NCBI RefSeq assembly: GCF_001189845.1
Contig: NZ_LFLZ01000070.1
Span: forward strand, 1-45,718
Direction of reading: 5' to 3'
DNA: 45,718 nucleotides
DNA from: Bradyrhizobium tropiciagri
GTDB lineage: Bacteria > Pseudomonadota > Alphaproteobacteria > Rhizobiales > Xanthobacteraceae
The notes under the pieces were generated by a model. The model was not told the origin of the DNA and searched no databases. It worked only from the letters and a program-made list of their open reading frames with translations. Numbering within the stretch: position 1 is the first letter of the stretch; the number at the start of each line of letters is the position of its first letter. A program made the translations under genes and the position numbers. Of the stretch, positions 15,434 through 24,727 are shown piece after piece.

Positions 15434-15909
15434 ATTGCCTCTTCGACGGCCTGCTTCAGGCGCGGCAGCGTCATGCGCCAGTAGAACGCGACATGCTTCG
15501 CGCCGGACTCGGCACCGATTTCCCATCCATTGCCGCGGCGGACTGGCGACGGCGGCACCTTCTGGGTGACGGTCAGTATTGTCTCGCCGCCGTCAGCCGC
15601 GAGCGTCATCGTGATCGTCGCATAGGATTGCGGGACGTCCGGCAGGCCGGAGACCTGTGACCAATAGGCGTATTCGAGCAGCATTTGCGGTTCGACGCGG
15701 ATCACGCGGCCCTTGTCGTGATAGCGCTTCGCGCCGATCTCCGCCTCGATGGCGATCGGCGCGCCGATCTGCCAGTCGGTCCTGAAATGCGCGTTGCGCC
15801 AGGTCTCGCCCGCTTTGGGATCCATGATCGCGCGCCACACCTGCTTTGGATCCGCGGCGATGCGGATCGACTCGGTCACGGGCTGCAAGGCCAGGGGGAC
15901 GTCCGTCAT
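15430..15909 (-). CDS. SRPBCC (START/AHSA1-like) domain protein
   Basis: A 159-residue single-domain protein starting MTDVPLALQPVTESIRIAAD, followed by PKQVWRAIMDPKAGETW, the opening of the SRPBCC/AHSA1 fold that forms a deep hydrophobic ligand pocket. It ends AFYWRMTLPRLKQAVEEAI, the long C-terminal helix. These proteins bind small hydrophobic ligands or assist Hsp90; the ligand is unknown. It lies seven bases downstream of the LysR gene in the same direction and is probably co-transcribed with it. A longer in-frame extension to 16215 is only the shadow of that gene. Confidence 0.85.
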   Translation of the reverse strand: MTDVPLALQPVTESIRIAADPKQVWRAIMDPKAGETWRNAHFRTDWQIGAPIAIEAEIGAKRYHDKGRVIRVEPQMLLEYAYWSQVSGLPDVPQSYATITMTLAADGGETILTVTQKVPPSPVRRGNGWEIGAESGAKHVAFYWRMTLPRLKQAVEEAI

Positions 15910-15916
15910 CACATCC

Positions 15917-16873
15917 TCACTTGCCGCCCGTGATCTTCCATTTTCCATCTGCGCCACACCGCAACGCCGGATCGCCGATGCGGATGTGTTGCGCGAGGAA
16001 ATCGATGAAGGCGCGCACCCGCGCCGGCAGCGGACCGGCGTGGCCGACATAGACCGCGTGGATGTCCTCGCGGTCGCCGGGATTGAGGTTTTGCAGCACC
16101 GGCACCAGGCGTCCGGCCTCGATGTCGGGGCCGATGTGGAACAGCGCCAGCCGCGCCACGCCGATGCCGCCGAGCGTGAGCTGGCGCGCGGTCTCGCCGT
16201 CGCTGGCGCGCGCAACCGGCGGCGGCAGTGCTTCCTCGATCTTTTCGGCGCGGCGAAACGGCCAGCCGCGGATGCTGCGCGGAAAGGTCCAGCCGATGCC
16301 GCGATGCGCGGCGAGGTCGGCCGGGGTCTTCGGCGTGCCGAAGCGCGCGAGATAGGAGGGCGCGGCGACCACTGCCATGCGGCTGGTGCCGAGCTTGCGC
16401 GCGATCAGCCGTGAGGCGCCGAGCGGGCCGGCGCGGATCGCGACGTCGGCGCGCTCCTGCATCAGATCGACCAGTGTGTCGGTCAGCACGATGTCGAGCG
16501 TGATGTCGGGATGCTCGCGCATGAAGCGCGGCAGCAGCGGCATCACATGCAGCATGCCGAACGGGATGTTGCTGTTCACGGTGAGATGGCCGCGCGGCAC
16601 GCAGGAGGCGGCCTCGCGCTCGGCCTCGTCGATGTCGGCGAGGATGCGCTGGGCGCGCTGATAGAACGCCTGGCCCTCTTCGGTCAGTTGCAGCTTGCGC
16701 GTGGTGCGGTTGACCAGCCGCGTGCCGAGCCGCGTCTCGAGCCGGGAGACCAGCTTGCTGACGCCCGACGGCGTCTGGCGCAGGCTGTTCGCGGCGGCGG
16801 TGAAGCCGCCGAGGTCGACGACGCGGACGAACACGTGCATCTCGCCGGAGCGGTTGGTGTCTATTCGGGCCAT
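15917..16873 (-). CDS. LysR-family transcriptional regulator
   Basis: A 318-residue LysR-type regulator. The N-terminal winged helix (residues 9-67) reads FVRVVDLGGFTAAANSLRQT and then SGVSKLVSRLETRLGTRLVN. The effector domain from about residue 90 has the DAE-type lobes with VNSNIPFGMLHVMPLLPRF. It belongs to the CrgA/YafC-like subgroup that often governs a divergent transporter or reductase. It is divergent from an MFS exporter gene followed by an aldo/keto reductase, the likely targets. A dyad in the 100-base intergenic region is a candidate binding site. Confidence 0.92.
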   Translation of the reverse strand: MARIDTNRSGEMHVFVRVVDLGGFTAAANSLRQTPSGVSKLVSRLETRLGTRLVNRTTRKLQLTEEGQAFYQRAQRILADIDEAEREAASCVPRGHLTVNSNIPFGMLHVMPLLPRFMREHPDITLDIVLTDTLVDLMQERADVAIRAGPLGASRLIARKLGTSRMAVVAAPSYLARFGTPKTPADLAAHRGIGWTFPRSIRGWPFRRAEKIEEALPPPVARASDGETARQLTLGGIGVARLALFHIGPDIEAGRLVPVLQNLNPGDREDIHAVYVGHAGPLPARVRAFIDFLAQHIRIGDPALRCGADGKWKITGGK

Positions 16874-16894
16874 CTTGAATTCACATCACAAATG

Positions 16895-16916
16895 ATTGGA
16901 TTGCGGCCATTCTAAT
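16895..16916. promoter_or_regulatory. candidate LysR-type operator
   Basis: ATTGGA (16895-16900) and TCTAAT (16911-16916) form an inverted pair separated by ten bases, with one mismatch. It lies between the divergent LysR and MFS genes, where LysR-type regulators bind interrupted AT-rich dyads. Function is inferred from position. Confidence 0.4.
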
Positions 16917-16973
16917 CCTTCCGCGCCCGGACCGCTATGTCGCATTGCGGAATCCTCACCTCCGGAGCGACAC

Positions 16974-18154
16974 ATGCCTCTCGCAGTCCTTGCCTTGACC
17001 GCCGGTGCCTTTGGCATCGGCACCACCGAATTCCTCATCATGGGGCTGTTGCTGCAGGTTGCGAGCGACATGCAGGTATCGGTATCCGCGGCGGGTCTGT
17101 TGATCTCCGGCTATGCGCTCGGCGTGTTCGTCGCGCGCCGATTCTCACGCTGGGCACGCGGCGGATGCCGCGCAAGGCGGTGCTGCTGGCGCTGATGGCG
17201 ATCTTCACGCTCGGCAACGCTGCTTGCGCGCTGGCGCCGAACTACGAGCTCCTGATGGCAGCGCGCATCCTGACCTCGCTGGCGCACGGCACCTTCTTCG
17301 GCGTCGGCTCGGTGGTGGCGACCAGCCTCGTGCCGGAAGACAAGAGGGCGTCGGCGATCGCCACGATGTTCATCGGCCTCACGGTCGCGACCCTGCTCGG
17401 CGTGCCCTTCGGCGCCTGGTTCGGCCTGATGCTCGGCTGGCGCGCGGCGTTCTGGGCGGTGGCTGTCATCGGCGTCGTCGCGTTCATCGTGCTGGCGGTG
17501 CTGGTGCCCGGTCATGTCGGCGCGAACGACAAGCCGGCGCCGCTGCGCGAAGAGCTCGCCGTGCTCGGCCGCCCGCAGGTGCTGCTCGGGCTCGCCATGA
17601 CGGTGTTCGGCTTCGGCGGGTTGTTTGCGGTCTTCACCTATGTGCAGCCGATCCTGACGCGGCTCACCGGATTTTCCGACGCCGCGGTGTCGCCGATCCT
17701 TTTGGTGTTCGGCGCCGGGCTTGCAATCGGCAATGTCGCGGGTGGACGGCTCGCCGACAAGGGACTTGCGCGTGCGTTGCTGGTGTCGCTCGGCGGTCTC
17801 GCCATCGTGCTCGTCGCGCTGGCCGCGGTGATCTCGATCAAGGCATTGGCGGTGGCGCTCTTGTTCGTGCTCGGCATTGCCGCGTTCGCGACCGTCGCGC
17901 CGCTGCAGCTTCGCGTCCTCGAAGCCGCCGGCGTGGAAGGGCGCACGCTGGCGTCGAGCCTGAACATCGCGGCCTTCAATCTCGGCAACGCGCTCGGCGC
18001 GTGGGCCGGCGGCGTGACCATCGATCGCGGCCTCGGTCTCGGCGCGCTGCCGCTGGTCGCGGCCGTCATCACTGCGATCGGGCTGCTGCTCGCGCTGTGG
18101 AGCCTGCGCCTCGATCGGCCGGTCGTGCTGGCCACGCAGTGCCCGGCGGAATGA
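16974..18154 (+). pseudogene. MFS drug-exporter-like gene with a frameshift
   Basis: A major facilitator of the DHA1 (AraJ/Bcr-like) group, 393 residues when repaired. It begins MPLAVLALTAGAFGIGTTEF and reads through GLLISGYALGVFV. Loss of one G near 17133 then shifts the frame, and APILTLGTRRMPRKAVLLAL continues in the next one. The remainder, with about ten membrane helices, is intact to the TGA at 18152-18154. The repaired GVFVGAPILT with TRRMPRK is the family's motif A loop. As read, translation would end soon after helix 2. The break could be a sequence error, since everything else is conserved. Regulated probably by the divergent LysR; it ends overlapping the next open frame by ATGA. 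Confidence 0.82.
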
Positions 18155-18177
18155 ACAGCATCACGGGGAGTATGGCC

Positions 18178-19212
18178 ATGGAATACCGCAATCTTGGAAC
18201 ATCCGGCCTGAAGGTCCCGGTGCTCAGCTTCGGCACCGGCACCTTCGGTGGCCAGGGACCGTTGTTTTCGGCCTGGGGCCGCAGCGACGCCAGCGAGGCA
18301 CGGCGGCTGATCGACATCTGCCTCGAGGCCGGCGTCAATCTGTTCGACACCGCCGACGTCTATTCGAACGGCGCGTCGGAGGAGATCCTCGGCGCCGCGA
18401 TCAAGGGCCGCCGCGATAAGGTCTTGATCTCGACCAAGACCGGCCTGCCGATGGGCGACGGCCCGCTTGATGCCGGCACCTCGCGCTATCGCCTCATTGC
18501 CGCGGTCGACGCCGCGCTGCGCCGGCTCGGCACCGATTACATCGATCTGTTGCAGCTTCATGCCTTCGACGCCTTCACACCGGTCGACGAGGTGCTGCCG
18601 ACGCTCGATACACTCGTGCGCGCCGGCAAGCTGCGCTATGTCGGCGCCTCGAATTTCTCCGGCTGGCATTTGATGAAATCGCTTGCCATCGCCGAGCGGC
18701 ACGGCTGGCCGCGCTACGTGGCGCATCAGGTCTATTATTCGCTGGTCGGGCGCGACTATGAGTCCGAGCTGATGCCGCTCGCACTGGATCAAGGCGTCGG
18801 CGCGCTGGTCTGGAGCCCGCTCGGCTGGGGCCGTCTCACCGGCAAGATCAGGCGCGGGCAGAAGCTGCCGGCGAACAGCCGCCTGCATGAGACCGCACAG
18901 TTCGGGCCGGCGGTCGACGACGAGAAGCTTTACGCGATCGTCGATGCGCTGGACGCTGTGGCCACTGAAACCGGCCGCACGGTGCCGCAGGTCGCGATTG
19001 CCTGGTTGCTTACGCGCCCCAGCGTGTCATCCGTCATCATCGGCGCGCGCGATGAGGCGCAGCTGCGCGACAATCTCGGCGCGGTCGGCTGGTCGTTGTC
19101 GCCAGACCAGATCGCGCGTCTCGACAAGACAAGCGCGGTGATGCCGACCTATCCCTACTATCCCTACCGGATCCAGGAAGGCTTCGCGCGGCTCAATCCG
19201 CCGCCGGCGTAG
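18178..19212 (+). CDS. aldo/keto reductase
   Basis: A 344-residue NADPH-dependent oxidoreductase of the AKR superfamily. It begins MEYRNLGTSGLKVPVLSFGT. Catalytic residues are in FDTADVYSNGASEE (Asp, Tyr), the Lys in VLISTKTG, and the His in LLQLHAFD. The cofactor phosphate site is near VIIGARDEAQLRDNLGA. The ATG at 18178 lies seven bases after GGGGAG; ATG 18172 and an ATG at 18151 that overlaps the MFS stop are in frame. It is close to YajO/PhdYhdN-type general aldehyde or ketone reductases. It is likely co-transcribed with the MFS gene under the LysR regulator. Confidence 0.93.
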   Translation: MEYRNLGTSGLKVPVLSFGTGTFGGQGPLFSAWGRSDASEARRLIDICLEAGVNLFDTADVYSNGASEEILGAAIKGRRDKVLISTKTGLPMGDGPLDAGTSRYRLIAAVDAALRRLGTDYIDLLQLHAFDAFTPVDEVLPTLDTLVRAGKLRYVGASNFSGWHLMKSLAIAERHGWPRYVAHQVYYSLVGRDYESELMPLALDQGVGALVWSPLGWGRLTGKIRRGQKLPANSRLHETAQFGPAVDDEKLYAIVDALDAVATETGRTVPQVAIAWLLTRPSVSSVIIGARDEAQLRDNLGAVGWSLSPDQIARLDKTSAVMPTYPYYPYRIQEGFARLNPPPA

Positions 19213-19248
19213 ACCGAGCGCCGGCAAGCCGCAGCGCGCGGTTCAGGC

Positions 19249-20151
19249 TCACGCCTCGAGCGTCCTTTCGCACACTTGCCGGCGGTACTCCGCCGGCGTG
19301 ACGTTCATGTGCTGACGGAATACACGATTGAGGTGGCTCTGATCGGCGAAGCCTGCGAGCAGCGCGATCTCCTTCAGCGCCACGCGATCCCTGCGCAGAT
19401 GTTGGCACGCATGCTCGACCTTGCGTCGCAGGACGTAAGTATGTGGCCGCATGCCGTAGTGGACGCGGAACTTGCGCGCGAACTGCACCGGGGTGCAATT
19501 GCAGATGGTCGCGAGCTCCTCCAGCGTGATGTTCCGGAAGATGTTCTGCTCGACATAGTCCTCGATCAGCCGTGCATGCGCCGGCCTGAACCTGCCCTGC
19601 GCGCAGGGCAACTTGAACTCGATCGCGGCGTATTTGCGCAGGATGTGCACGCTGGCCTGCAGCGCCAGCGCGTCGTAGCAGAGGCGGCCGCCGGGGCCGC
19701 CCGCGGCGATTTCCTGAACCATCTGGTCGTTGATCCAGGTCAGCATTGGATCCTCGACCTTCAGCAAATCGTGAAGCTCGACCGCTTCGGCGTCGCGGTC
19801 GAATGCCTCGCTCGCGGTCTTCGTCATCAGCGTCGGCGAGATGTAGAAATGGCTGACCTCGATGTCGTGCTTCCAGCGCCAGTTCGAAGGCTCGGCCCGC
19901 GTCATCAGCGTCGTGACGCCGCGGCCGACCTGATCCTGCTTCCATGCGCCGGTGACGCGGCGGTTCATCGACGTGACGCCGTCGCGATAGATCACGATCA
20001 GGTAGTTTTCCGACGGCGGGACCCAGATGTCTGATGGCGCGTAGCGGAAGATACGCAGCCGGAAATCGTTGCGGCCGACCGCCAGGCTGTCCAGCTTCAT
20101 CTCGCCGGGAGCGTAGCGCGGCAGTTCCTCGACCGTGATCAACTGGCCCAT
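19249..20151 (-). CDS. AraC-family transcriptional regulator
   Basis: A 300-residue regulator. The N-terminal part (about 1-180) is a ligand-binding cupin-like domain reading YAPGEMKLDSLAVGRNDFRL. The C-terminal AraC/XylS domain has two helix-turn-helix motifs: ITLEELATICNCTPVQFARK and VALKEIALLAGFADQSHLNR, ending VFRQHMNVTPAEYRRQV. The start at 20151 is fixed by GGGAGGAGG eight bases before the ATG; frames extending upstream are unlikely. It is divergent from the monooxygenase gene and probably activates it in response to a substrate. Confidence 0.92.
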   Translation of the reverse strand: MGQLITVEELPRYAPGEMKLDSLAVGRNDFRLRIFRYAPSDIWVPPSENYLIVIYRDGVTSMNRRVTGAWKQDQVGRGVTTLMTRAEPSNWRWKHDIEVSHFYISPTLMTKTASEAFDRDAEAVELHDLLKVEDPMLTWINDQMVQEIAAGGPGGRLCYDALALQASVHILRKYAAIEFKLPCAQGRFRPAHARLIEDYVEQNIFRNITLEELATICNCTPVQFARKFRVHYGMRPHTYVLRRKVEHACQHLRRDRVALKEIALLAGFADQSHLNRVFRQHMNVTPAEYRRQVCERTLEA

Positions 20152-20461
20152 CGCGCGAGCCTCCTCCCTGGAAACCATCGGCGGTTGACCGCTTCTTCTT
20201 GTTCTTCTTGGCCAGACGGCTGAGCCCAGAATAGGCCGGTTTCGCCATTTGCCAAGGAGACCAATGGCCGATCGCGATTGCACGGCCGCGTTCCAGAGAT
20301 TGTCGGTTTCATCCAAGCCCGGGAGTCCGCAAGGGCCATAGCCTCCTGTGCGTCCCGGCAGCTCCATCCATGCCGTCGGGGCCCAGATTGGCGCAACGCA
20401 CCGTCATCCCGCGATGCAGCGGATGGGAAAGGGCGTGCGAGGAACCACACAGGAGGAAACC
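20152..20461. other. divergent promoter region of AraC and monooxygenase genes
   Basis: About 310 bases between divergent genes. The monooxygenase ribosome site AGGAGG is at its right end and the AraC site GGGAGGAGG at its left. A pyrimidine-rich TTCTTCTTGTTCTTCTTGG tract lies near 20191-20209. No clear sigma-54 or sigma-70 element was recognised. Confidence 0.3.
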
Positions 20462-22102
20462 ATGACCGCGACCGCAATCAGGTCCAACGGAAGCAACGGC
20501 GCGCACGCGACATCCAAATTCGACGCCGTGGTGATCGGCGCCGGCGTTGCCGGCCTTTATCAACTGTTCCGCCTGCGCGAACAGGGCCTGAACGTCAGGG
20601 CTCTTGACGCAGGATCGAGCGTCGGCGGCACCTGGTACTGGAACCGGTACCCCGGCGCACGCTTCGATTCCGAAGGCCACACCTATCAGTATCTGTTCTC
20701 CGAGGAACTCTACAAAGGCTGGAGCTGGAGCGAGCGGTTTCCGGGCCAGCCGGAGATCGAGCGCTGGCTGAACTATGTGGCCGACCGCCTCGACCTCAAG
20801 AAGGACATCCAGTTCCAGACCACGGTGAAGAGCGCGCATTTCGACGAGGCGACGCAACGCTGGCAAGTGACGACGGACAAGGGTGAAGTCATCGACACCC
20901 AGTTCCTGGTCACCTGCTGCGGCATGCTCTCGGCCCCGCACGTGTCCTTCCCGGGACAGGAGACGTTCAAGGGCAAGCTGTTCCATACCGCACGCTGGCC
21001 AAAGGGACCGATCGAGCTCGCCGGCAAGCGCGTCGGCGTGGTCGGCAACGGCGCGACCGGAATCCAGGTGATCCAGTCGATCGCCGGCGAGGTCGGCCAT
21101 CTCAAGGTGTTCATCCGCACCCCGCAATACATCATCCCGATGAAGAACCCGAAATGGGATGCGTCGGATGCCGAGGCCTACAAGTCGAAGTTCAAATTCC
21201 TCACCGAACGGTTGCCGAAGACGTTCACCGGCTTCGAGTTCGACTTCGAGCACGCCTGGGCCGACCTGACGCCGCAGCAGCGCCGCCAGGTGGTCGAGGA
21301 TTGCTGGAACGACGGATCGCTCAAATTGTGGGTATCGTCCTTCGCCGAACTGTTCTTCGACGAGGCCGTCAACGCCGAGATCACCGAATTCGTGCGCGAA
21401 AAGATGCGCGAACGGATCAAGGATCCCAAACTGTGCGAGCAACTGATCCCGGCCGATTACGGCTTCGGCACCCACCGGGTGCCGCTGGAAAGCAATTTCC
21501 TGGAGGCCTTCCATCGGCCCAATGTCGAGATCGTTAGTGTCAAGGATAATCCGATCGCCCGCATCACGCCCGAGGGCATCCAGACCGCCGACGGCACGGT
21601 GCACGAATTCGACGTCATCATCCTGGCGACCGGCTTCGATGCCGGCACCGGCGCATTGACGCGGATCGATATCCGCGGCCGCGATGGCCGTTCGCTGAAG
21701 GAGGATTGGGGCCGGGATATCCGCACCACGATGGGTCTGCAGGTTCACGGCTACCCGAACCTGTTCACCACGGCGGTGCCGCTCGCGCCTTCAGCCGCGC
21801 TTTGCAACATGACCACCTGCCTGCAGCAGCAGGTCGAGTGGATCGACGACTGCATCAAGTACATGCGCGGCAACAACCTGAACGTCATCGAGCCGTCCAG
21901 GGATATCGAGGATCAATGGGTCGCGCATCACGATGAGACCGCCAACGCGACACTGATCGCGAAAACCAACTCCTGGTACCTCGGCTCGAATGTCGAGGGC
22001 AAGCCGCGCCGGGTGCTGTCCTATTGCGGCGGCGTCGGCACCTATCGCCAGAAATGCGACGAGGTCGCCGCGAGCGGCTATCGCGGCTTCGCCATGCAGT
22101 AA
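20462..22102 (+). CDS. Baeyer-Villiger-type flavin monooxygenase
   Basis: A 546-residue FAD/NADPH monooxygenase that likely inserts oxygen next to a ketone to give an ester or lactone. The FAD-binding Rossmann motif GAGVAG is at about residue 26, followed by GGTWYWNRYPGARFDSE. The fingerprint FKGKLFHTARWP matches FxGxxxHTxxWP of Baeyer-Villiger enzymes. The NADPH site GVVGNGATGIQ is near residue 198. Overall it is of the cyclohexanone/phenylacetone monooxygenase type. AGGAGGAAACC directly precedes the ATG at 20462, a strong start. An esterase follows 140 bases later, which fits hydrolysis of the product. Confidence 0.92.
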   Translation: MTATAIRSNGSNGAHATSKFDAVVIGAGVAGLYQLFRLREQGLNVRALDAGSSVGGTWYWNRYPGARFDSEGHTYQYLFSEELYKGWSWSERFPGQPEIERWLNYVADRLDLKKDIQFQTTVKSAHFDEATQRWQVTTDKGEVIDTQFLVTCCGMLSAPHVSFPGQETFKGKLFHTARWPKGPIELAGKRVGVVGNGATGIQVIQSIAGEVGHLKVFIRTPQYIIPMKNPKWDASDAEAYKSKFKFLTERLPKTFTGFEFDFEHAWADLTPQQRRQVVEDCWNDGSLKLWVSSFAELFFDEAVNAEITEFVREKMRERIKDPKLCEQLIPADYGFGTHRVPLESNFLEAFHRPNVEIVSVKDNPIARITPEGIQTADGTVHEFDVIILATGFDAGTGALTRIDIRGRDGRSLKEDWGRDIRTTMGLQVHGYPNLFTTAVPLAPSAALCNMTTCLQQQVEWIDDCIKYMRGNNLNVIEPSRDIEDQWVAHHDETANATLIAKTNSWYLGSNVEGKPRRVLSYCGGVGTYRQKCDEVAASGYRGFAMQ

Positions 22103-22122
22103 GTCCGATTGCAATTGGACCT

Positions 22123-22210
22123 CGTAGCCCGGATGGAGCGAAGCGTAATCCGGGACCAGTGACACCGGCTGCACCAACCCCGGATTTCGCTTCGCTCCAT
22201 CCGGGCTACG
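22123..22210. repeat. 32-base inverted repeat element
   Basis: A 32-base arm (22123-22154, beginning CGTAGCCCGGATGGAGCGAA) is matched by its inverse at 22179-22210 with one mismatch, around a 24-base loop. It lies between the monooxygenase and esterase genes. The element resembles a mobile palindromic repeat abundant in Bradyrhizobium and relatives. In the transcript it would form a very stable hairpin that could lower read-through into the esterase gene or protect the upstream mRNA. Confidence 0.75.
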
Positions 22211-22243
22211 CAGGTCAACATCACAAAAATATGGAGGAAAACA

Positions 22244-23437
22244 ATGAGCACGAACTTCAGTGCGGCTGCAGATGCGATTCTCGACGGCGTCGTGACCTCA
22301 AACCCGCGCGTCCCCGGCGTTGTTGCGATGGTGACCGACCGGCATCGCAACATCTATGAAGGCGCCGCCGGCAAGCGCCGGCTGGACCAACCGGCCGACA
22401 TGACGGCCGACAGCGTGTTCGCCATCTTCTCGACCACCAAGGCGATCACGGGCACCGCCGTCCTGCAACTCGTCGAGGAGGGCAAGCTCGATCTCGATGC
22501 GCCGGCCAAGACCTATGCACCCGACATCGGCAAGCTTCAGGTGATCGAAGGCTTTGACGACAAGGGCGAGCCGGTGTTGCGCGCACCGAAGCGCGACATC
22601 ACGACCCGCATGCTGATGGTGCATAGCGCCGGCCTCGGCTACGACTTCATCAACCACACCTACAACCGTCTCGCGCAGGAGAAGGGGCAGCCGAGCGTCA
22701 TCACGGCGTCGAAGGCGTCGCTGATGACACCTCTGCTGTTCGATCCGGGCGAGCGGTGGGAGTACGGCACCAACATGGATTGGTGCGGCCAGATCGTCGA
22801 GGCGATCACTGGACAGCGGCTCGGCGAGGTCTTCAAGACGCGGATCTTCGAACCGCTCGGCATTCAGGATACCACGTTCGAGCTTACCGACGCGATGCGC
22901 CGCAAGCTCGCCGGCATTCACGCCCGTAACGCCGACGGCTCGCTCACGCCGATGGATTTCGAGCTGCCGGCCAATCCGGAAATCCACATGGGCGGCCACG
23001 GGCTTTACGGCACCATCGGCGACTACATGCGCTTCATCCGGATGTGGCTGAATGACGGCGCCGGCGAGCACGGCCGCGTCCTCAAGGCCGAGACCGTACG
23101 GATGGCCGAGAAGAACCACCTCGGCAACAACAAGGTCACCGCGATCACCGGCGTGATCACGTCGCTTGCCAACGACGCCGAGTTCTTCCCGGGCCAGTCG
23201 AAATCCTGGGCGCTGAGCTTCATGATCAATGACGAGCAGGCTCCGACCGGCCGTCCCGCCGGCGCGCTCGGCTGGGCCGGTCTCGCCAATTTGTTCTACT
23301 GGATCGATCGCCAGAACGGTTTTGGCGGATACTGGGCGACGCAGATCCTGCCGTTTGGTGATCCGACATCCTTCATCGGCTACATCAATTTCGAGACCGC
23401 GTTCTACGAATCCCTGCGGCTGCGCAAGGCGGGCTAG
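22244..23437 (+). CDS. beta-lactamase-fold serine esterase (family VIII-like)
   Basis: A 397-residue protein of the serine beta-lactamase/penicillin-binding fold. SxxK appears as FSTTKA (Ser63, Lys66), and the second motif as EYGTNMDW (Tyr174). No signal peptide is present, so it is probably a cytosolic esterase of the EstB type and not a true beta-lactamase. GGAGG lies seven bases before the ATG. Placement after a Baeyer-Villiger monooxygenase suggests it cleaves the ester formed there. That link is inferred from gene order and the known pairing of such enzymes in ketone degradation. Confidence 0.88.
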   Translation: MSTNFSAAADAILDGVVTSNPRVPGVVAMVTDRHRNIYEGAAGKRRLDQPADMTADSVFAIFSTTKAITGTAVLQLVEEGKLDLDAPAKTYAPDIGKLQVIEGFDDKGEPVLRAPKRDITTRMLMVHSAGLGYDFINHTYNRLAQEKGQPSVITASKASLMTPLLFDPGERWEYGTNMDWCGQIVEAITGQRLGEVFKTRIFEPLGIQDTTFELTDAMRRKLAGIHARNADGSLTPMDFELPANPEIHMGGHGLYGTIGDYMRFIRMWLNDGAGEHGRVLKAETVRMAEKNHLGNNKVTAITGVITSLANDAEFFPGQSKSWALSFMINDEQAPTGRPAGALGWAGLANLFYWIDRQNGFGGYWATQILPFGDPTSFIGYINFETAFYESLRLRKAG

Positions 23438-23494
23438 CCTGACGATCTTCGTGTTCGTCTCGCCGTTCGAGGCGAACTATGGTTAGATGGCGCG

Positions 23495-24679
23495 ATGTCG
23501 AACGAGTACATGTCGTCGCGCCAGCATCCCCCAGCCGGGCCGAGCTATCGGCGCGGCTGGGTCGATGACGCCGTCTCCGCGATCGAGGCGGATCAGTGCC
23601 GGACCGCGGATACGCATCTGATGCGGCTGATCGTGCCGGCGCTTGCCGGCATCGATATCTATCTGAAGGACGAATCGACGCATCCGACCGGCAGCCTGAA
23701 GCATCGCCTGGCGCGGTCGCTGTTCCTCTATGCACTGTGCAACGGGCATATCCGCGAAGGCACCGCCGTGGTCGAGGCGTCGTCGGGCTCGACCGCGGTC
23801 TCCGAGGCCTATTTCGCGCAGATGATCGGCGTGCCGTTCTACGCGGTGATGCCACGCACCACGTCGGCCGAGAAGATCGCCGCGATCGAGCACTACGGCG
23901 GCAACTGCCATCTGATCGACGACGGCCGCGCGCTCTACGCCGAGGCCGCCGCGCTGGCCGCGCGTCTCGGTGGTCATTACATGGACCAGTTCACCTTCGC
24001 CGAGCGCGCCACCGACTGGCGCGGCAACAACAACATCGCCGAATCGATCTTCACCCAGCTCAAGGGCGAGCAACGCCCGATGCCGGAATGGATCGTGATG
24101 GGCGCCGGCACCGGCGGCACCTCGGCGACGATCGGGCGCTATCTGCGCTATCGCCAGTTTCCGACCCGGCTGTGCGTCGCCGACGTCGAGCATTCCGCGT
24201 TCTTCGACTGCTTCCGTACCCAGGACCGTTCCCATGTCTGCGAGCGGCCGTCGCTGATCGAGGGTGTCGGCCGGCCGCGCTGCGAGCCGTCGTTCGTGCC
24301 CGGTGTGGTCGACCGCATGATGAAGATCCCGGATGCGGCGTCGATCGCGGCGATGAACGTGCTGTCGCGCCTGCTGCGCCGGCTGGTCGGCGGCTCAACC
24401 GGAACCAACTTCCTCGCACTCTGCCGTCTGGCGTCGGAGATGCGCGACGCGGGCGTGAGCGGATCGCTGGTCACGCTGATCTGCGATTCCGGCGAGCGGT
24501 ATCGCCAGACCTATTACGATCCGGCGTGGCTGCAGTCCCGCGGGCTCGATCCGTCGTCCTACGAAGCGCAGTTGAACGCGTTTCTCGGCAGTGCGCATCC
24601 GCTCGGTTTCACGGTGGACGAAGTCCGGAATCCAAGCGACGCCGCAGGCGCGAAGCTCCGCCCGAATGATATCGCATGA
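23495..24679 (+). CDS. PLP-dependent cysteine synthase-like enzyme
   Basis: A 394-residue fold-type II PLP enzyme. The cofactor lysine is in HPTGSLKHR (Lys69), followed by VVEASSGSTAVSEAYFAQM, equivalent to the substrate-binding SSGN loop. The glycine-rich phosphate loop is WIVMGAGTGGTSATIGRY. Relatives include cysteine synthase, cystathionine beta-synthase and the Cds1-type cysteine desulfhydrase; the long C-terminus with LVTLICDSGERYRQTYY is typical of the last group. Which reaction it carries out is not settled by sequence. The start at 23495 has a poor ribosome site; ATG 23510 is possible. It follows the esterase by 57 bases and may be in the same transcript. Confidence 0.85.
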   Translation: MSNEYMSSRQHPPAGPSYRRGWVDDAVSAIEADQCRTADTHLMRLIVPALAGIDIYLKDESTHPTGSLKHRLARSLFLYALCNGHIREGTAVVEASSGSTAVSEAYFAQMIGVPFYAVMPRTTSAEKIAAIEHYGGNCHLIDDGRALYAEAAALAARLGGHYMDQFTFAERATDWRGNNNIAESIFTQLKGEQRPMPEWIVMGAGTGGTSATIGRYLRYRQFPTRLCVADVEHSAFFDCFRTQDRSHVCERPSLIEGVGRPRCEPSFVPGVVDRMMKIPDAASIAAMNVLSRLLRRLVGGSTGTNFLALCRLASEMRDAGVSGSLVTLICDSGERYRQTYYDPAWLQSRGLDPSSYEAQLNAFLGSAHPLGFTVDEVRNPSDAAGAKLRPNDIA

Positions 24680-24727
24680 ACATCGATCAAGTCGCCGGCC
24701 TGATCCGTCGTTCGGTAATCGGCCCGA

